A stretch of 64,000 nucleotides of DNA from Bugula neritina. Its lineage: Eukaryota > Bryozoa > Gymnolaemata > Cheilostomatida > Bugulidae. The stretch lies in contig OZ037773.1 in assembly GCA_964035545.1 (NCBI GenBank), forward strand, positions 7,776,751 through 7,840,750. Direction: 5' to 3'. Position numbers and translations under genes: made by a program. The notes beneath the pieces were generated by a model. It was not told the origin of the DNA and did not search any database. It saw only the letters and a program-made list of their open reading frames with translations. Each line of letters begins with the position of its first letter. Position 1 is the first letter of the stretch. Shown in pieces: positions 24,583 through 37,200 of this stretch.

Positions 24583-24700
24583 AGGCAGCTTGACTACCTA
24601 CAGAGGGCAGTTTCACTACCTACAGAGGATAGCTCTAGTACCTACAGAGGGCAGCTTTAGTACCTACAGAGGGTAGCTTCACCACCTACAGAGGGTACGC
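24583..24700. repeat. 28-bp repeat in FAM161 3' UTR
   Basis: Four to five copies of CTACCTACAGAGGGCAG with variable spacers end 4 bases from the FAM161 stop codon. Together with the convergent 3' UTRs it fills most of the gap between PLSCR and FAM161 (24025-24703), in which no other gene is seen. Confidence 0.85.
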
Positions 24701-24703
24701 CTG

Positions 24704-27700
24704 CTACGCCATTTCTAGCACCTGCTCAGGAATACTCTCAGCTTCACTGTAGTCTTCATCAGAAAGTCCGGTGTCTTCTTTAGTGAATGTGTTACTGTGT
24801 GTAGAAGAGATCAATGTAAATACACCATCTATTGTGAGTTTACTATGTACTAGTAGTAATGTGAGTACACTATGTATGTACTAGTAGTACTGAGAGTGTA
24901 CTAGTAGTACTGTGAGTGTACTATGTATGTACTAGTAGTACTGTGAGTGTACTAGTAGTACTGAGAGTATACTAGTAGTACTGTGAGTACACTATGTATG
25001 TACTAGTAGCACTGAGAGTGTACTAGTAGCACTGAGAGTGTACTAGTAGATCTACTCACCTATAAGAATAGTCCTTCTCATGAGCCGATCTGACTGACGC
25101 TGACTTGGGTGATGCAATGCTGCCGCTACCAGAATTAAAGTCAGCTCGTCTGCAACACAAAGTGTATGCGTGACATCGGAGCAGCACTGTCTCAGCACAT
25201 TATGACAGCAACTAATAATCTTTTTACTATTCAATATTATATATACACTCCCCACAGCTGCACACGACAGGCTATAAAAATGGCTACGGGGCTCCCAACA
25301 ATCATAATACGCTCACAGAGACAGTCAGCTGCACGAAATGACACACAACGCCCTAGCTAAAGACTGAGGAGTAACCTCCACCTGTTTGGAGACTTGTAAG
25401 ATCCTTCTTTGTCACTATCATCCTCCCTCCCTCTCTCCATAAGTCTGGGAGAAACACCAGCCTTGGATAATGTTTCATTGTATCTCCTTTCAGCCCTGTC
25501 GCGTGCCATTTTCTGCACATAAAAACAACATGTAAAGTTTTCAACTGACGTCTTGCCTTTACCAATGAACTCAGACTATAAACTAAATGTGAGATACTGT
25601 GTAACTAGTAAAGTGGCCGTGAGTATTATACTGTGTAATTTACCTGTGAGTATAAAACCAGACTAGTAGATTACCTGCGTAGTTCTCTCAAACAGCAGAG
25701 GTCGTCCGCTCACTCTATCCTGCATTTCCTTTATAGAGCGCCGGTATTCCTCGGCACGAGCTTTCTCTTCTTGTCTATAAAACAATCACACCATTCTGCA
25801 TCACCATATCTATTGATATTCTGAGTGTATAATTGTCAATAGCACTGACAATTCCCAATATAGCGTCAGATGACTTGTGAATATGTATATACATGGAAAT
25901 AGAATAGTCATGCTATTGTAATAAAGTGACTATTTTAGGAAACCTATGTGACTACATACATACTACTTTTCTAGCATCAGTTTGCTTACAATGTCAATGC
26001 TAAAATAGCCCTAAAAATTATGTCTGCGTATTGTCAGCACATGTATACAAGAAATGATATTAAAGATGGTGAGTGCGTGTTAGCTGGTTCCTCTACCAGC
26101 AGAGAAATTTGTAAATCCTACAGTTACTTTAAACAGCTACATTACAGGCATGCTAAGAATCTTAATACATACACACTACAGGTAACACAACTCCTGCATA
26201 CCTGACTTGCAGACGTCTCTCTTCGCTGCGATCTACCAGGCCATACTGAATGTCATTGGCTGCAGCCTTCTCCATCACCTCGCTTTTCAGCTTCTTAACT
26301 TTCTGTCGTCGTTTCCGTTCGGCTTCGAGACGACTCAGCTCTCTCTTCATTTCCTCCATAGTTTTCTGTTTGACCACCGACTTCCTCAACTCAGAAGATT
26401 GCGTAGACATACTTGGCATACGATCTGCAGAGGTCACTGCCGAGGACAACTTGCCAATGTTAGATGGCTTCGTACGACTGTTCTTGTATGGCCATCTTGT
26501 CTCTGGAAGATGTCGCTCATCATCCTCCATATCCTCGTGTATCCTATCCTTATTGGACAGAATACGAGAAGTTCTCAGATTGAACGGCTGCGTTACTGTA
26601 GCCTCCTTTGTTGAGCTGCTAGCCAGTTTTCTAGCCAGTCTACGGTGAGCCTCGTCGAAATCGGGGGCGTCACCGGTAATCTTGGGTCTGAAGGTTGGCT
26701 CCGAAGATATTCCAAGCCCCCGCAGTTCCCGAGCCAGACGCTTTATTCTGTTGAGTTCTTTAGACTTCTCCCTAGCATCCATACTGGGGGGCAACCTGCT
26801 CTCTCTCAGCAACTCCTCGGCTCTCATCCTCACTCTGATCTTTCTGTACTCTTCCTCCTCGGCCAGTCTCTCCGCTATTTCTTCATCCAACTAAAGTATA
26901 GTTCACACTACAGTGACGGGTCTGACGCAACATGGTAAATGTAAAGTGATTATACTGCCCAATGCCTTCACACATAATTCACAGTAACTTATTTATACAT
27001 ATTCATTATTTTACATAAAAAATTAAAGCTGTGATTGGATTGCCATACTATAGTATAGAACTGTCTATTATAATGAGCACAGCACTAAGCTATAATATTA
27101 ATGCATTTCTATGGTGTTGTTTGTCATAAAATTTTTATCTGCTTTTGACGTTTCTACAAAAAATACAGCCATAGGTTCTTGTGTAAAATACCAAGGTTAA
27201 CATAAGGACTCACCACTTTTGGTACAGGATTAGCTTTGAAAGTGTTGGTCTTCTTTTGAGCAGGTTTACCTTTGTATAATGCCTCGTTAGCCTTCTGTCT
27301 CTGCTTGGCTTGCTCTCTTTGATAAAACTTAAATGGCTTCTCGATAGATCTAACATATGAAAAATTGTTTTTATTCAAATAATTTGCAAATCTTCAAATA
27401 TTTATAACAATTATTATTAATTAACAGATACGAGACAAAAATTGAGCACTGTACAGTTTCCATCACCACACAAGATAGGAATACCTAAGAAGTTCTTCTC
27501 TGTAGTCATGATTTAGTCTGCGCTTAGTCTCTTGCTGCTCTGCAATTTCATCATACAATGGCAGGTAGATATGGGCGGGTGCCGGGCTAGCTTTGAACTT
27601 TTTAGCCAATTCTGCTTCTTCAGCTTTTTTCTCTTCAAGTCTTTTCTGTTCCAACTCTTCCTGTGCCTAATAAATAAATATAACGAGTATGACTACTTGA

Positions 27701-30337
27701 ACTTTATATGTGCATGTGTAGATGTGTAGATAGAGTACAGATGAATTACTAGATGAAGTGTAGACTACTTAATAGATAAAATATTAGTAGATACAAAAAG
27801 CACAAAACATAGAAAAGTTATAAAATATATTTCATAATTTGATGGACTTGGAACATATACTATCTAGAATTTTACTTTTGATTTCTTCTTTTGCTTCTTT
27901 TCTTCACGGATCATCATTTTAAAAGGTTTTGGTATAGTTATGATGGGAGACCAACTATCCTTTGCTTCTTCTGCAGTGAGTCTGTTACTAGTCCACCCGC
28001 TGTTTTCCTTATTGGACACATAGGAACCCGAGCCACTAGATTGTAGGTCCCTGAGTGAGCGGGGAGGGGCGTACTCGTCTATGTTGAAATCCTTCCACAT
28101 CCCCTTAATTCTAATAACACAGGGTATGTTTTATAGTAACAGCATGAACATTACACATTAACTTCACCTCTTAACTAAACTACTACACGAAGCAGATAAT
28201 TCCTAATGGCTTTTAAACAACACCATGATGGAGCAAAGAATGACTTTTTGCTATGCCTGTGGCAGGTGGCTATGCTAGAATCAAACGAGCAGTAACACAT
28301 GAAGATAGGGAAACCTATAGAAAAATGAGACCATGTAAAAGCTAACCTTACCTTTCCATACTATCAGAGAGTCCATCCAGTAAACTAGCATTCTTTTCTG
28401 TCAGGGGAGCTAAGAGAGGAAAAAAACATAATGTTCGCTTATATTTGAAACATAGTGTTACAGTATTGCATCAGAGCTGCTATTTATCAAAACAATGTTA
28501 ACAGCTAAATGAAGGACAACTTACTGCCCCCATGAACTTCTCTGGTCCTTGATTGGCTGAATTCATAGTCATCATCTTCATCTTCATTGGCCGAGGAGTC
28601 AGTAGGTCTGAAACATGCACGGCATAAAATGACACATAACTAAAATAATGTCAGGATAGAAGTGGTCCATATATTACACACAGTAATGCTATGTGTCAAG
28701 TGATGTCATGTGTCAAGTGATGTCAAGTGATGTCATGTGTCAAGTGATGTCATGTGTCAAGTGATGTCAAGTGTCAAGCGATGTCAAGTGATGTCAAGTG
28801 TCACGCGATGTCATGTGTCAAGAGATGTCATGTGTCAAGTGATGTCAAGTGTCAAGCGATGTCAAGTGATGTCAAGTGATGTCAAGTGATGTCAAGTGTC
28901 ACGCGATGTCATGTGTCAAGCGATGTCAAAAAACGTGCTAAATCAAAATGTGTCGAGTCTTACTATGTATGGATCAAGAGGTGGAATGAAGAACACCACA
29001 TCTGTAGAAGATACCTGGCAACTACCATCTGATCTGCATATAACCAGGGTACTGGAATGGCTAATACAGAATTATTACACTCTACCTGAAGATGCTGTGG
29101 TTGGCTATGTTTCGACCACTTGACCAAGCATGGCGGGTAGTTACTGAGGGAGGAAGAGGCGGCCTTGACATATCTTTTATCCTATCTCCAGATTGACCTA
29201 CTTCTGCAATCTGAACCAAAATGCAACAAAAGTTAATTTTTTAGTATACTAAACATTTTTGAATACTAAAAAATAGGATCGACAATCTAGAATCTAACTA
29301 GAAAACTTGAGTAGAAATCTAACTGAAATAGTCACTGTACAAATAATGCCTTTTACAAATTAAATTTAACAAAACCTAACTTATGTTTTCAAACCATGTT
29401 ATACTAATCAATGTTCAATATCAGAAACATTGAAAAAGGCTTAATGATGTTTTATCAGAGATCTTAAAAATGGCAACATACTCATAAAGTTTATTGCAGC
29501 ACATGTTACATGCAACTGTTGGTCACACAAGACACGTACTTTAGAATTGTAGGCTTGCTCACACATCTTTAGAGTTTGCTGGTGATCAGACTTAAGTTCC
29601 TGCAGCCTCTGGTAGAATTGTTCATCACTCAATGTATCCAGTTCTTCTGCCAGCCTCTCAACCTTGGGGTCTCTGGGACTAAGAGAATATGCATGCTTCA
29701 CACGCTGTCCATTTTTCTGAGATAGATCAAACTGTAAACACAGCAATGAAAATACAGCAAATTATAATTCTTCAACCACGCAATACTAATAGAATGCTTA
29801 TTTTTTACCATCTACATTGCTCTAATCTACTAAGTAATGCTTACTGAGATTACTTACTCTTAGTATTACTAATATTATTACAGTATTACTAATAGTAATA
29901 CTAATAGTATTTTAATATTTAAACATTATTTATAAATATAAGTAAAACTAAAAGTAAAAGTTTTCAATTACTAAATAAAAAATTATATTATATTTAATTT
30001 AAAATAAAAAAACAATTATAATTATAATATGAACATTTTTTATAATATTATTTTTAAATTAAATTCAAAAATAATCATAATCATAATGTGAAACTTAATA
30101 TCAAACTCAATGTGGGAGACTGAGTTTCAGTTTCAATGTGAATGTCAAATTCGATATGCAAATTTATCAGCCCACCGTATTCGACTCTTCTTCGTCCAAA
30201 TATGTAAATCTTTCGTTTAAGTTCATAGAATTACCTAACACTCTTTCATGCAGTGTTTTAGGTAGACCATGAACAGGGTCAATTGGTTGTTTTATACTAG
30301 AATTCGTAATTATAGATATTTCATGTTCGGTTGCCAT
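24704..30337 (-). CDS. FAM161A: FAM161 (UPF0564) centriole/cilium protein
   Basis: Thirteen exons in order: 30337-30176, 29731-29540, 29210-29086, 28607-28525, 28409-28352, 28110-27876, 27666-27485, 27349-27214, 26890-26202, 25774-25675, 25512-25382, 25149-25060, 24794-24704, giving 757 residues (human FAM161A about 660 to 716). Family landmarks: LSDEQFYQRLQELKSDHQ, MWKDFNIDEYAPP, ITIPKPFKMMIREE, FKASPAPAHIYLPLYDEI, EKPFKFYQREQAK with KTNTFKANPVPK, RIRMRAEELL-type helix, DMEDDERHLPETRWPY and RRYNETLSKAGVSP. The family binds microtubules at the centriole inner scaffold and photoreceptor connecting cilium. The protein is largely charged helix, probably coiled coil. A/B paralogy is not resolvable here; I use the A symbol because the ETRWPY and RYNETL tail regions match it. 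Divergent from FUT8. Confidence 0.88.
24831..25055. repeat. Tandem repeat anchored at FAM161 exon 12 donor
   Basis: GTACTAGTAGYACTGAGAGT and TACTAGTAGTACTGTGAGT units fill intron 12. On the minus strand the array begins within about 10 bases of the donor (GTGAGTAGATCTACTAG). Confidence 0.85.
28685..28925. repeat. GTGATGTCAAGTGTCAA minisatellite in FAM161 intron 3
   Basis: Alternating 8- and 9-bp motifs (GTGATGTC, AAGTGTCAA) over about 240 bp. Confidence 0.92.
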
Positions 30338-31285
30338 GATGAAAAATTAAAGCTGTTCAATCCCGCATAAGTCCAACAAGCTACATTTGTATTGGCTCGA
30401 TTACAGTTCAACGCTTATTTTTTTTCTCCAAGAGACAACTACTCCAACAACATAAATAACCTATAACATTACATTGCCTTCTATGACACAGGTTTGAGTC
30501 ATTGCAGCTCTACTGACCTACAAACGACCTTGGAGGCTCAACAGCTTTTTTATTTTGTTGATAAAAATAGCTTATTTAGTGTTAAATTTAGTTTAGCGTT
30601 ACTCGTAAATTAGATCTTTTCATCTACAATCGCAATGTGTGGAACTGCGCATTTTTTGACACATTTTGATATATTCTAAATTTAATTTAGGTGATTGTTG
30701 TAAATCTAATAGTAATAGTAATTACTAATAGTTATAGTAATTATATTTTAAAATAAAAATAATTATTATTATTTGATATTTCTATTTCGATTTTTATGTT
30801 TAACTTCAGGTTTATCATTATGGTAATCTTAAGGATATTTATTTTAATTGAATTGATAAATGATAATCATAGTGATTCATGGTGATAATAAAATATGATA
30901 AATTTAAATGATTTATTTTTAGATAAGTAAATACTAACACTAATACTAATAGTAATGCTAATACTAATAGTAATAGATTATCTTTATTAGACTAGTAGTA
31001 ATACTATTACTATGACTATAGTTATTGCTATGCCTATTGGGTTATACCGTTTTCCAATACCCTGGGATGTTGAAAAGTGCATGAGGACATTTGCATTTTT
31101 TCTTTTACCTTCTGTCTTTTTGCTTTAGATTTCAAGTTATGTATTTTGATTATAATAATTTTCTTTTCGAATTTGGCCTCTACTAACTTAAGTTATTAGA
31201 GTTTTTGACAAAAAATTAATAAATTAAACTTTAATGGTCACCAATTTTTAATTGTAACTGTAAATTTAATTTTTTTAAAGAAGAC
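30338..31285. other. Shared upstream region of FAM161 and FUT8
   Basis: 0.95 kb between divergent start codons. AT-rich, with TAATAGTAAT-type simple sequence at 30700-31000. No exon seen. Confidence 0.5.
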
Positions 31286-34200
31286 ATGACATCTACCAGA
31301 GTGAAGTTGGTTGCTTTGTTTATCTGCCTCTGGCTGATTATGTTGGTCACACTCTACTCTAAATCGGGTTTCGAGGAATCAATGGAGACAGAAATGTTAC
31401 ACAAGGAGCTGAGAAGAGCCCAGGAAGATGTAAAAATGTTAGCGGATCGCAATAAAGCCCTCGAACGGTATGTAAAAGGATCTTTGCTAATTTTTTTAAA
31501 AATATTTATGATGACAGGGGTTAAAGTGTTTGCTTAATCAGCACGAAGTTATGGGTTCAAGCCCCATCAAAGGCCATTGGTGATGTTAAGAAGAGCATCC
31601 AGTCATAATTGCTCCTGTGCCCATCTAAATAAGTCCTTAGCCCAATTTAACAAAAAACCCCTTCCTAAAAGGTTTTTTTCACAGGGATAATAACTATAAA
31701 CTTGCGTGAGTTTCTTTTTATTTATGATAACTAAAGATATTTTTGAAATATACTGATGATGATTTTAGAGAATTGCTATCATCCAAAGCTGACAAACTAG
31801 TTGGTGAAGAAGTAGACGTTGTAAAGCGTGATTCTAACAGTAATGATTTAAATGGAGAATGCCAGCAAAAGGTAAGCTAATAATTCTAGCTTGTTTCTCA
31901 ATGTTTATTTGCTTAGCGCTGAACATGTTATCAAGGTGGCTTAAGATGTTACAAAGGGAGGACACCGTTATGTCATCTTTCTTGTTGGAATTTTTCCTAT
32001 TACATGCTTTAAAATAAATTTTCTTTAGTTTTAATCTTAATGCAGTATTTAGTCTTTAAATATGGATAAATTTTTATAAACGAATTTTTAATATTTTTGA
32101 TAAAATTAATTTTAATTGTATTATATTACTCTTCTATGGAGATAAATAAGTTGTAAAGGGGAAAATAATGCTGCTAGTACATCTGAAGTATATCATCGAT
32201 TTTGCTTTTCAAGTTCGGCCAAAGTACTTACTAAATTCTAGTAACTTTACAGCAGGCTTATGAATACGTGCAGCTGATGAAACCTTGTGTCAATTTATTG
32301 CCTGGCTTGTCCATTAAACAAGGGTATATATTATATTTTGTACTCTTCAAAGGTTATCAACCTTGAGAATCTGGTGAGAGAGTTAAGAGCACTGAATGGT
32401 GGAGAACAGAAGCCTGAAGAGGGTGGTAAACATGGTATGATAATTCCTCTAGGTGAGTCAACAATGCAATTATATACAGGGTATTGCAATACAATGTAAT
32501 AATATGCAAGGTACTGCAATACAATATAATAATATGCAAGGTACTGCAATACAATACAATAATATGCAAGGTACTGCAATACAATATAATAATATGCAAG
32601 GTACTGCAATACAATACAATAATATGCAAGGTACTGCAATACAATATAATAATATGCAGGGCATTGCAATATAGCATATAAACCCACAAGTAAAATCCAT
32701 TTTATACTGTGTTATTTGTCTCATTATGTTTATTTAAACATGATTTTGACTGAGTTTTTCCCAAGACAAACTGTTGTGATACCTATGTTGTTCTAGTGTA
32801 TAAAACATTTCCAATACATGCCCAGATTATCAGGTGCACATGCACTAAGTTTACTCAACTAACTATTCATTGTTCGATTACTTCTTTAACGTATTATGTA
32901 AGACTGTGTGTTATGTGGTGACCAGGACAGGGGCCCAGTATGGAGCACGAGAAGGCGAGATTCAGACTGGCTGATAATATTCAGGAGCTGTGGTATTACC
33001 TAAACAGAAACTTGAAGAAACTCGGATCTACTAGCGGGAATGGGATTTTGGATGACGTTGCTCATCGTCACAGGTTAGTTGACTTGTACTGGAGAAGTAT
33101 ATCTTCCTAAATGGTGCCTGTGTGAAACATACACCTCTGCTGCATATGTGAACCGTACACTTCTGGTACATGAAACAGTCTAGTTTGTCTTGACAGTCAG
33201 GGGCATTAATAAGTTTTATTATGAGTAGAAATGCTGTATTTCAGCCTTTCTTTTTCCTCTGCTGCTTTATTTTCATGACTATTTTATTAATAACTCAAGT
33301 TACACAGGATAATTCGACTGAACACAGTATAAAGTATAGGGTGTTGTTTTAGTCCTGGATACGTGTTGTGTATAGTACAGGTATTTAGTATACTATGGAT
33401 ACGTGTTGTGTATAGTACAGGTGTTTAGTATACTATGGATACGTGTTGTGTATAGTACAGGTGTTTAGTATACTATCACAGGTCTATAGAAGCCGACTTG
33501 ATTCGTCTGTCACGAGTTGACAACACGGAGGCGTGGAGAGAACAGGAACACTTTGAGTTACAGAGTCTTATGCAGAGGAGACTTCATCATCTCCAAGTAC
33601 TGTCTCTTCTTCAGTTCAACTACTCCATTATTCACATTTCTGCTACATACTCTCCCAGTATTGACATAACTCTTTCTTGTTTTGAGTTCTGTTACAACTT
33701 GCAAGTGTAACATCCAGTATTAGGAGAGTTAATTTTAAACTGTCTCTTTTTGTCATTTTTTTATGCTGTGAATTGTATTATACTCTTTGCTCTAATACTT
33801 GATGGTCACATGCTATAATTTATACTCTTTGCTTTAATACTCTATATAACTCTCTATAATTTATACTCTGTGTTCCAATACTTTATAACCACATACTATA
33901 CTTTATGCTCTTTGCTCCTATACTCTACACATCATGTGCTACGCTGTATACTCTTTGCTCTAATACTCTATATAACTCGCTATACTTTATAGTCTTTGTT
34001 CTAATACTTTATGACCATAGACTACTTCTATCTGTTGTGTAGCATCCGAAAGACTGCTCGAAGGCAAAGAAGGTGTTGTGTGACCTGAATAAGGGGTGTG
34101 GCTTTGGCTGCCAACTGCACCATGTCGTCTACTGCTTCATGATAGCCTACGGCACTGAGAGAACTCTTATCCTTCAGTCTAAGGTTGTCTCCACTTCTCT

Positions 34201-37200
34201 ATCCTGTCTCCACTTTGCTATGCTGTAATACTCATGATATATTGTGTTGAGGACATTAGCCTCAGCACCTATAGACTGTCCCAGTCTGGGTCAGCTTCAG
34301 TCACCTAATTCAGAACACCAGCTACTCGGTTTACAAATGAACACAGCTGTTTTTCCATGAGAATCTTCTTTTTAACCTTATTTGAAGATTACAGACAAAA
34401 AGGTTTTTTTAGTGTAGAAATATTTTACTTATTTTTTGGGTAGATTTGAATATTTTTCAGTTATAGGCGCATGTAATGTGTGTGTTTTATGTATTACATA
34501 TGTGGATATATAGATAATGTTAGCATTGTACTGCACGTATTACACATGTTACTATATAGATATATATTAGCACTGTACTGTATGTATTACACATTCTACT
34601 ATGTAGATATATATTAGCATTGTGCTGTATATATTACCAGGGCTGGAGATACGCCCATCAGGGTTGGGACTCTGTATTCCTCCCCCTCAGTGAATCGTGT
34701 ACAGAAGCTGGAACTCACCGAGTCAACTGGAATGGTGAGTAACTCAGCCTCTAGTCAACAGGAAGTGTGTATCGTGTATCAAACTCGTTCAATTAGGAGT
34801 TGTGTGCTTTGTAAGGGTTATTACGCAGTATTTCATTTGATACTTTCTAAAGCTTAGAACTATGTATCATGTTTAGGTTGGTAGGGCTGCAGTAATTTCT
34901 CTGCTTTTCCCTACCTCCAGCTCCTAGGTGCTGAGGCTGTCTATATTGCAGGTGAGAAGAACTCTAAAGATGCAGAAGTAGTTGTGTTGCCAATAGTAGA
35001 TGCGTTACATAATCATCCGCCGTACATGCCGCTGTCTTACCCCGAGGACATAGCGCCACGTCTGGAGTAGGTATCCCCCCTATTAGCCTTATGGGATGCA
35101 ATCACAGGCTATTTAAATTGTAAACCAATATTTAGAGAATATACGTTATCATATCATTGATGCCGGACTCTGTATTATAAGGCTTGATGAAATTTAGCTG
35201 TGTGTGGATACTCATACTCAAGTCATTCTGCTTTATTCAGTACGCATCAGCAAATTAGGGCCAAACGTTAAAGTTTGCTTCAAATCCATGAAAATGTAAT
35301 TTTTGGGGTAATTTTATGTCCTGATTCTAATTATTCTTAGTAAAAAAGCATCAGAGGAGGCCCTGCAACATTAAAGCGCAGCGTTATTGTCATATGAGCT
35401 AAATATTATATATGTGTGGACCGTGATGGTTTTTTTATCGCAGTCTGTATATTCTAATTTACTAAAAGTTAAGAAACAACAGGAAATCAGGCAAAATTAT
35501 AAAAAAAATCTTGACTATTAATATGTTATTAGTTTAGGACAAAAAACCATATGCATTAGTAGTTAAATTGTGAAAAAATAGCTAAAAACTAGAGGTATAT
35601 ACTATACATGTCACTGACTCACACAGGAAACTTCACGGAGATCCTTCTGTCTGGTTTATTGCTCAGTTTGTGAAGTATCTGATGCGTCCCCAACCACACC
35701 TTCAACTCACTCTAGATGAGGCTAGGCAGAAGCTGAAGTTCCAGAATCCAATTGTTGGGTGAGTTTTGTGCTAGCTACACTATTGTCTGGTAACACTGTT
35801 GACTAGGTACACTATTGCCTGGTAACAACACTATTGGCTAGCTACACTATTGACTGGTAACACTATTGTCCGGTAACACTATTGTCTAGTAACACTGTTG
35901 TCTGGTAACACTATTAACTAGTAATATTACAACTATGCCATTGTCACGCATTTGTTATAATTGTTTTATAATATACTTGTATAATTCTACTGTAATATTT
36001 ATGTATGTTTTCTCTTTTAATTGTTCAATCATATTGCCACGGTGCCTCTGCATCTATATGTTGTCCACTATGTTACTTTTTTTTAATTTAATACTCAATT
36101 TTAAGTAAACCTAGTAGGTTAGGTTAATAGTTACTAGTTCCTAGTTAGTTACTAGTTGTTAGTTACTAATTGTTAGTTACTAGTTATTAGTTATTAGTCA
36201 CTACTTATTAGTTACTAGTTATTAGTTACTAGTTGTTAGTTACTAGTTGTTAGTTACTAGTTACTAGTTATTAGTTACTAGTTGTTAGTTACTAGTTATT
36301 AGTTACTAGTTATTAGTTACTAGTTATTGATGTGCTGTAGTATACACGTGAGGAGGACAGACAAGGTGGGTACAGAGGCAGCATTCCACAGTATAGAGGA
36401 GTACATGGAGCATGTGGAGGAATGGTTTCTACGTAGGGAGGTTCAGGGAGAAGAGATAAAAAGGAGAGTTTATATAGCATCTGATGATGCCTCTGTATTA
36501 CCTGACGCCAGGAAGAAGTAAGTGTTTTACACATGATATACCGTATACCCACTTACAGTGTACTTACAGTATGTAGCAGTGCTTTATGGGAGTTGTTTTT
36601 AAAATATATGTACTTACACTTTCTTTTAACCATATTGAGACCATATATACCTAGAGTGTATAAACCTACACTTTATTGTAGCTGGGACTATATACCAACT
36701 ATATATCATATACTTACACTGTATTGTCACTATATATATAGTATATATACTTACACTGTATTGTCACTATATATATAGTATATATACTTACACTGTATTG
36801 TGACTATATATATAGTATATATACTTACACTGTATTGTGACTATATATAGTATATATACTTACACTGTATATTGTGACTATATATAGAGTATATATACTT
36901 ACACTGTATATTGTGACAATATAGTATATATACAGAGCATAATACGTGTATACATTATTCCTCCCAGATACCCCAATTACGAGTTTTATGGTGATGCTGC
37001 CATTGCTCGGTCAGCTGGACTAGGTAGTCGATACAGTGACAGCTCCCTGCAAGGTTTAATACTAGACATACACCTTCTCTCTTTGACAGACTACCTGGTG
37101 TGTACCTTCTCTTCCCAGGTAAGTACCTACACTCTACTTCAGGTAACTATATTATGCACTATAATACAAGTTACTGTAAACTCTGTATCATCAATAAAAC

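Noticed and set aside
26207-26938. Plus-strand frames of 70 to 135 codons at 26200-26940
   Set aside because: Shadows of the large FAM161 exon 9 on the minus strand, which has clear family motifs.
28685-28925. CRISPR-like array
   Set aside because: Spacing is a simple alternation of two short motifs without unique spacers, in an animal intron.
31514-31590. Functional tRNA gene
   Set aside because: A- and B-box-like blocks exist, but acceptor and anticodon stems do not pair, so a SINE remnant is more likely.
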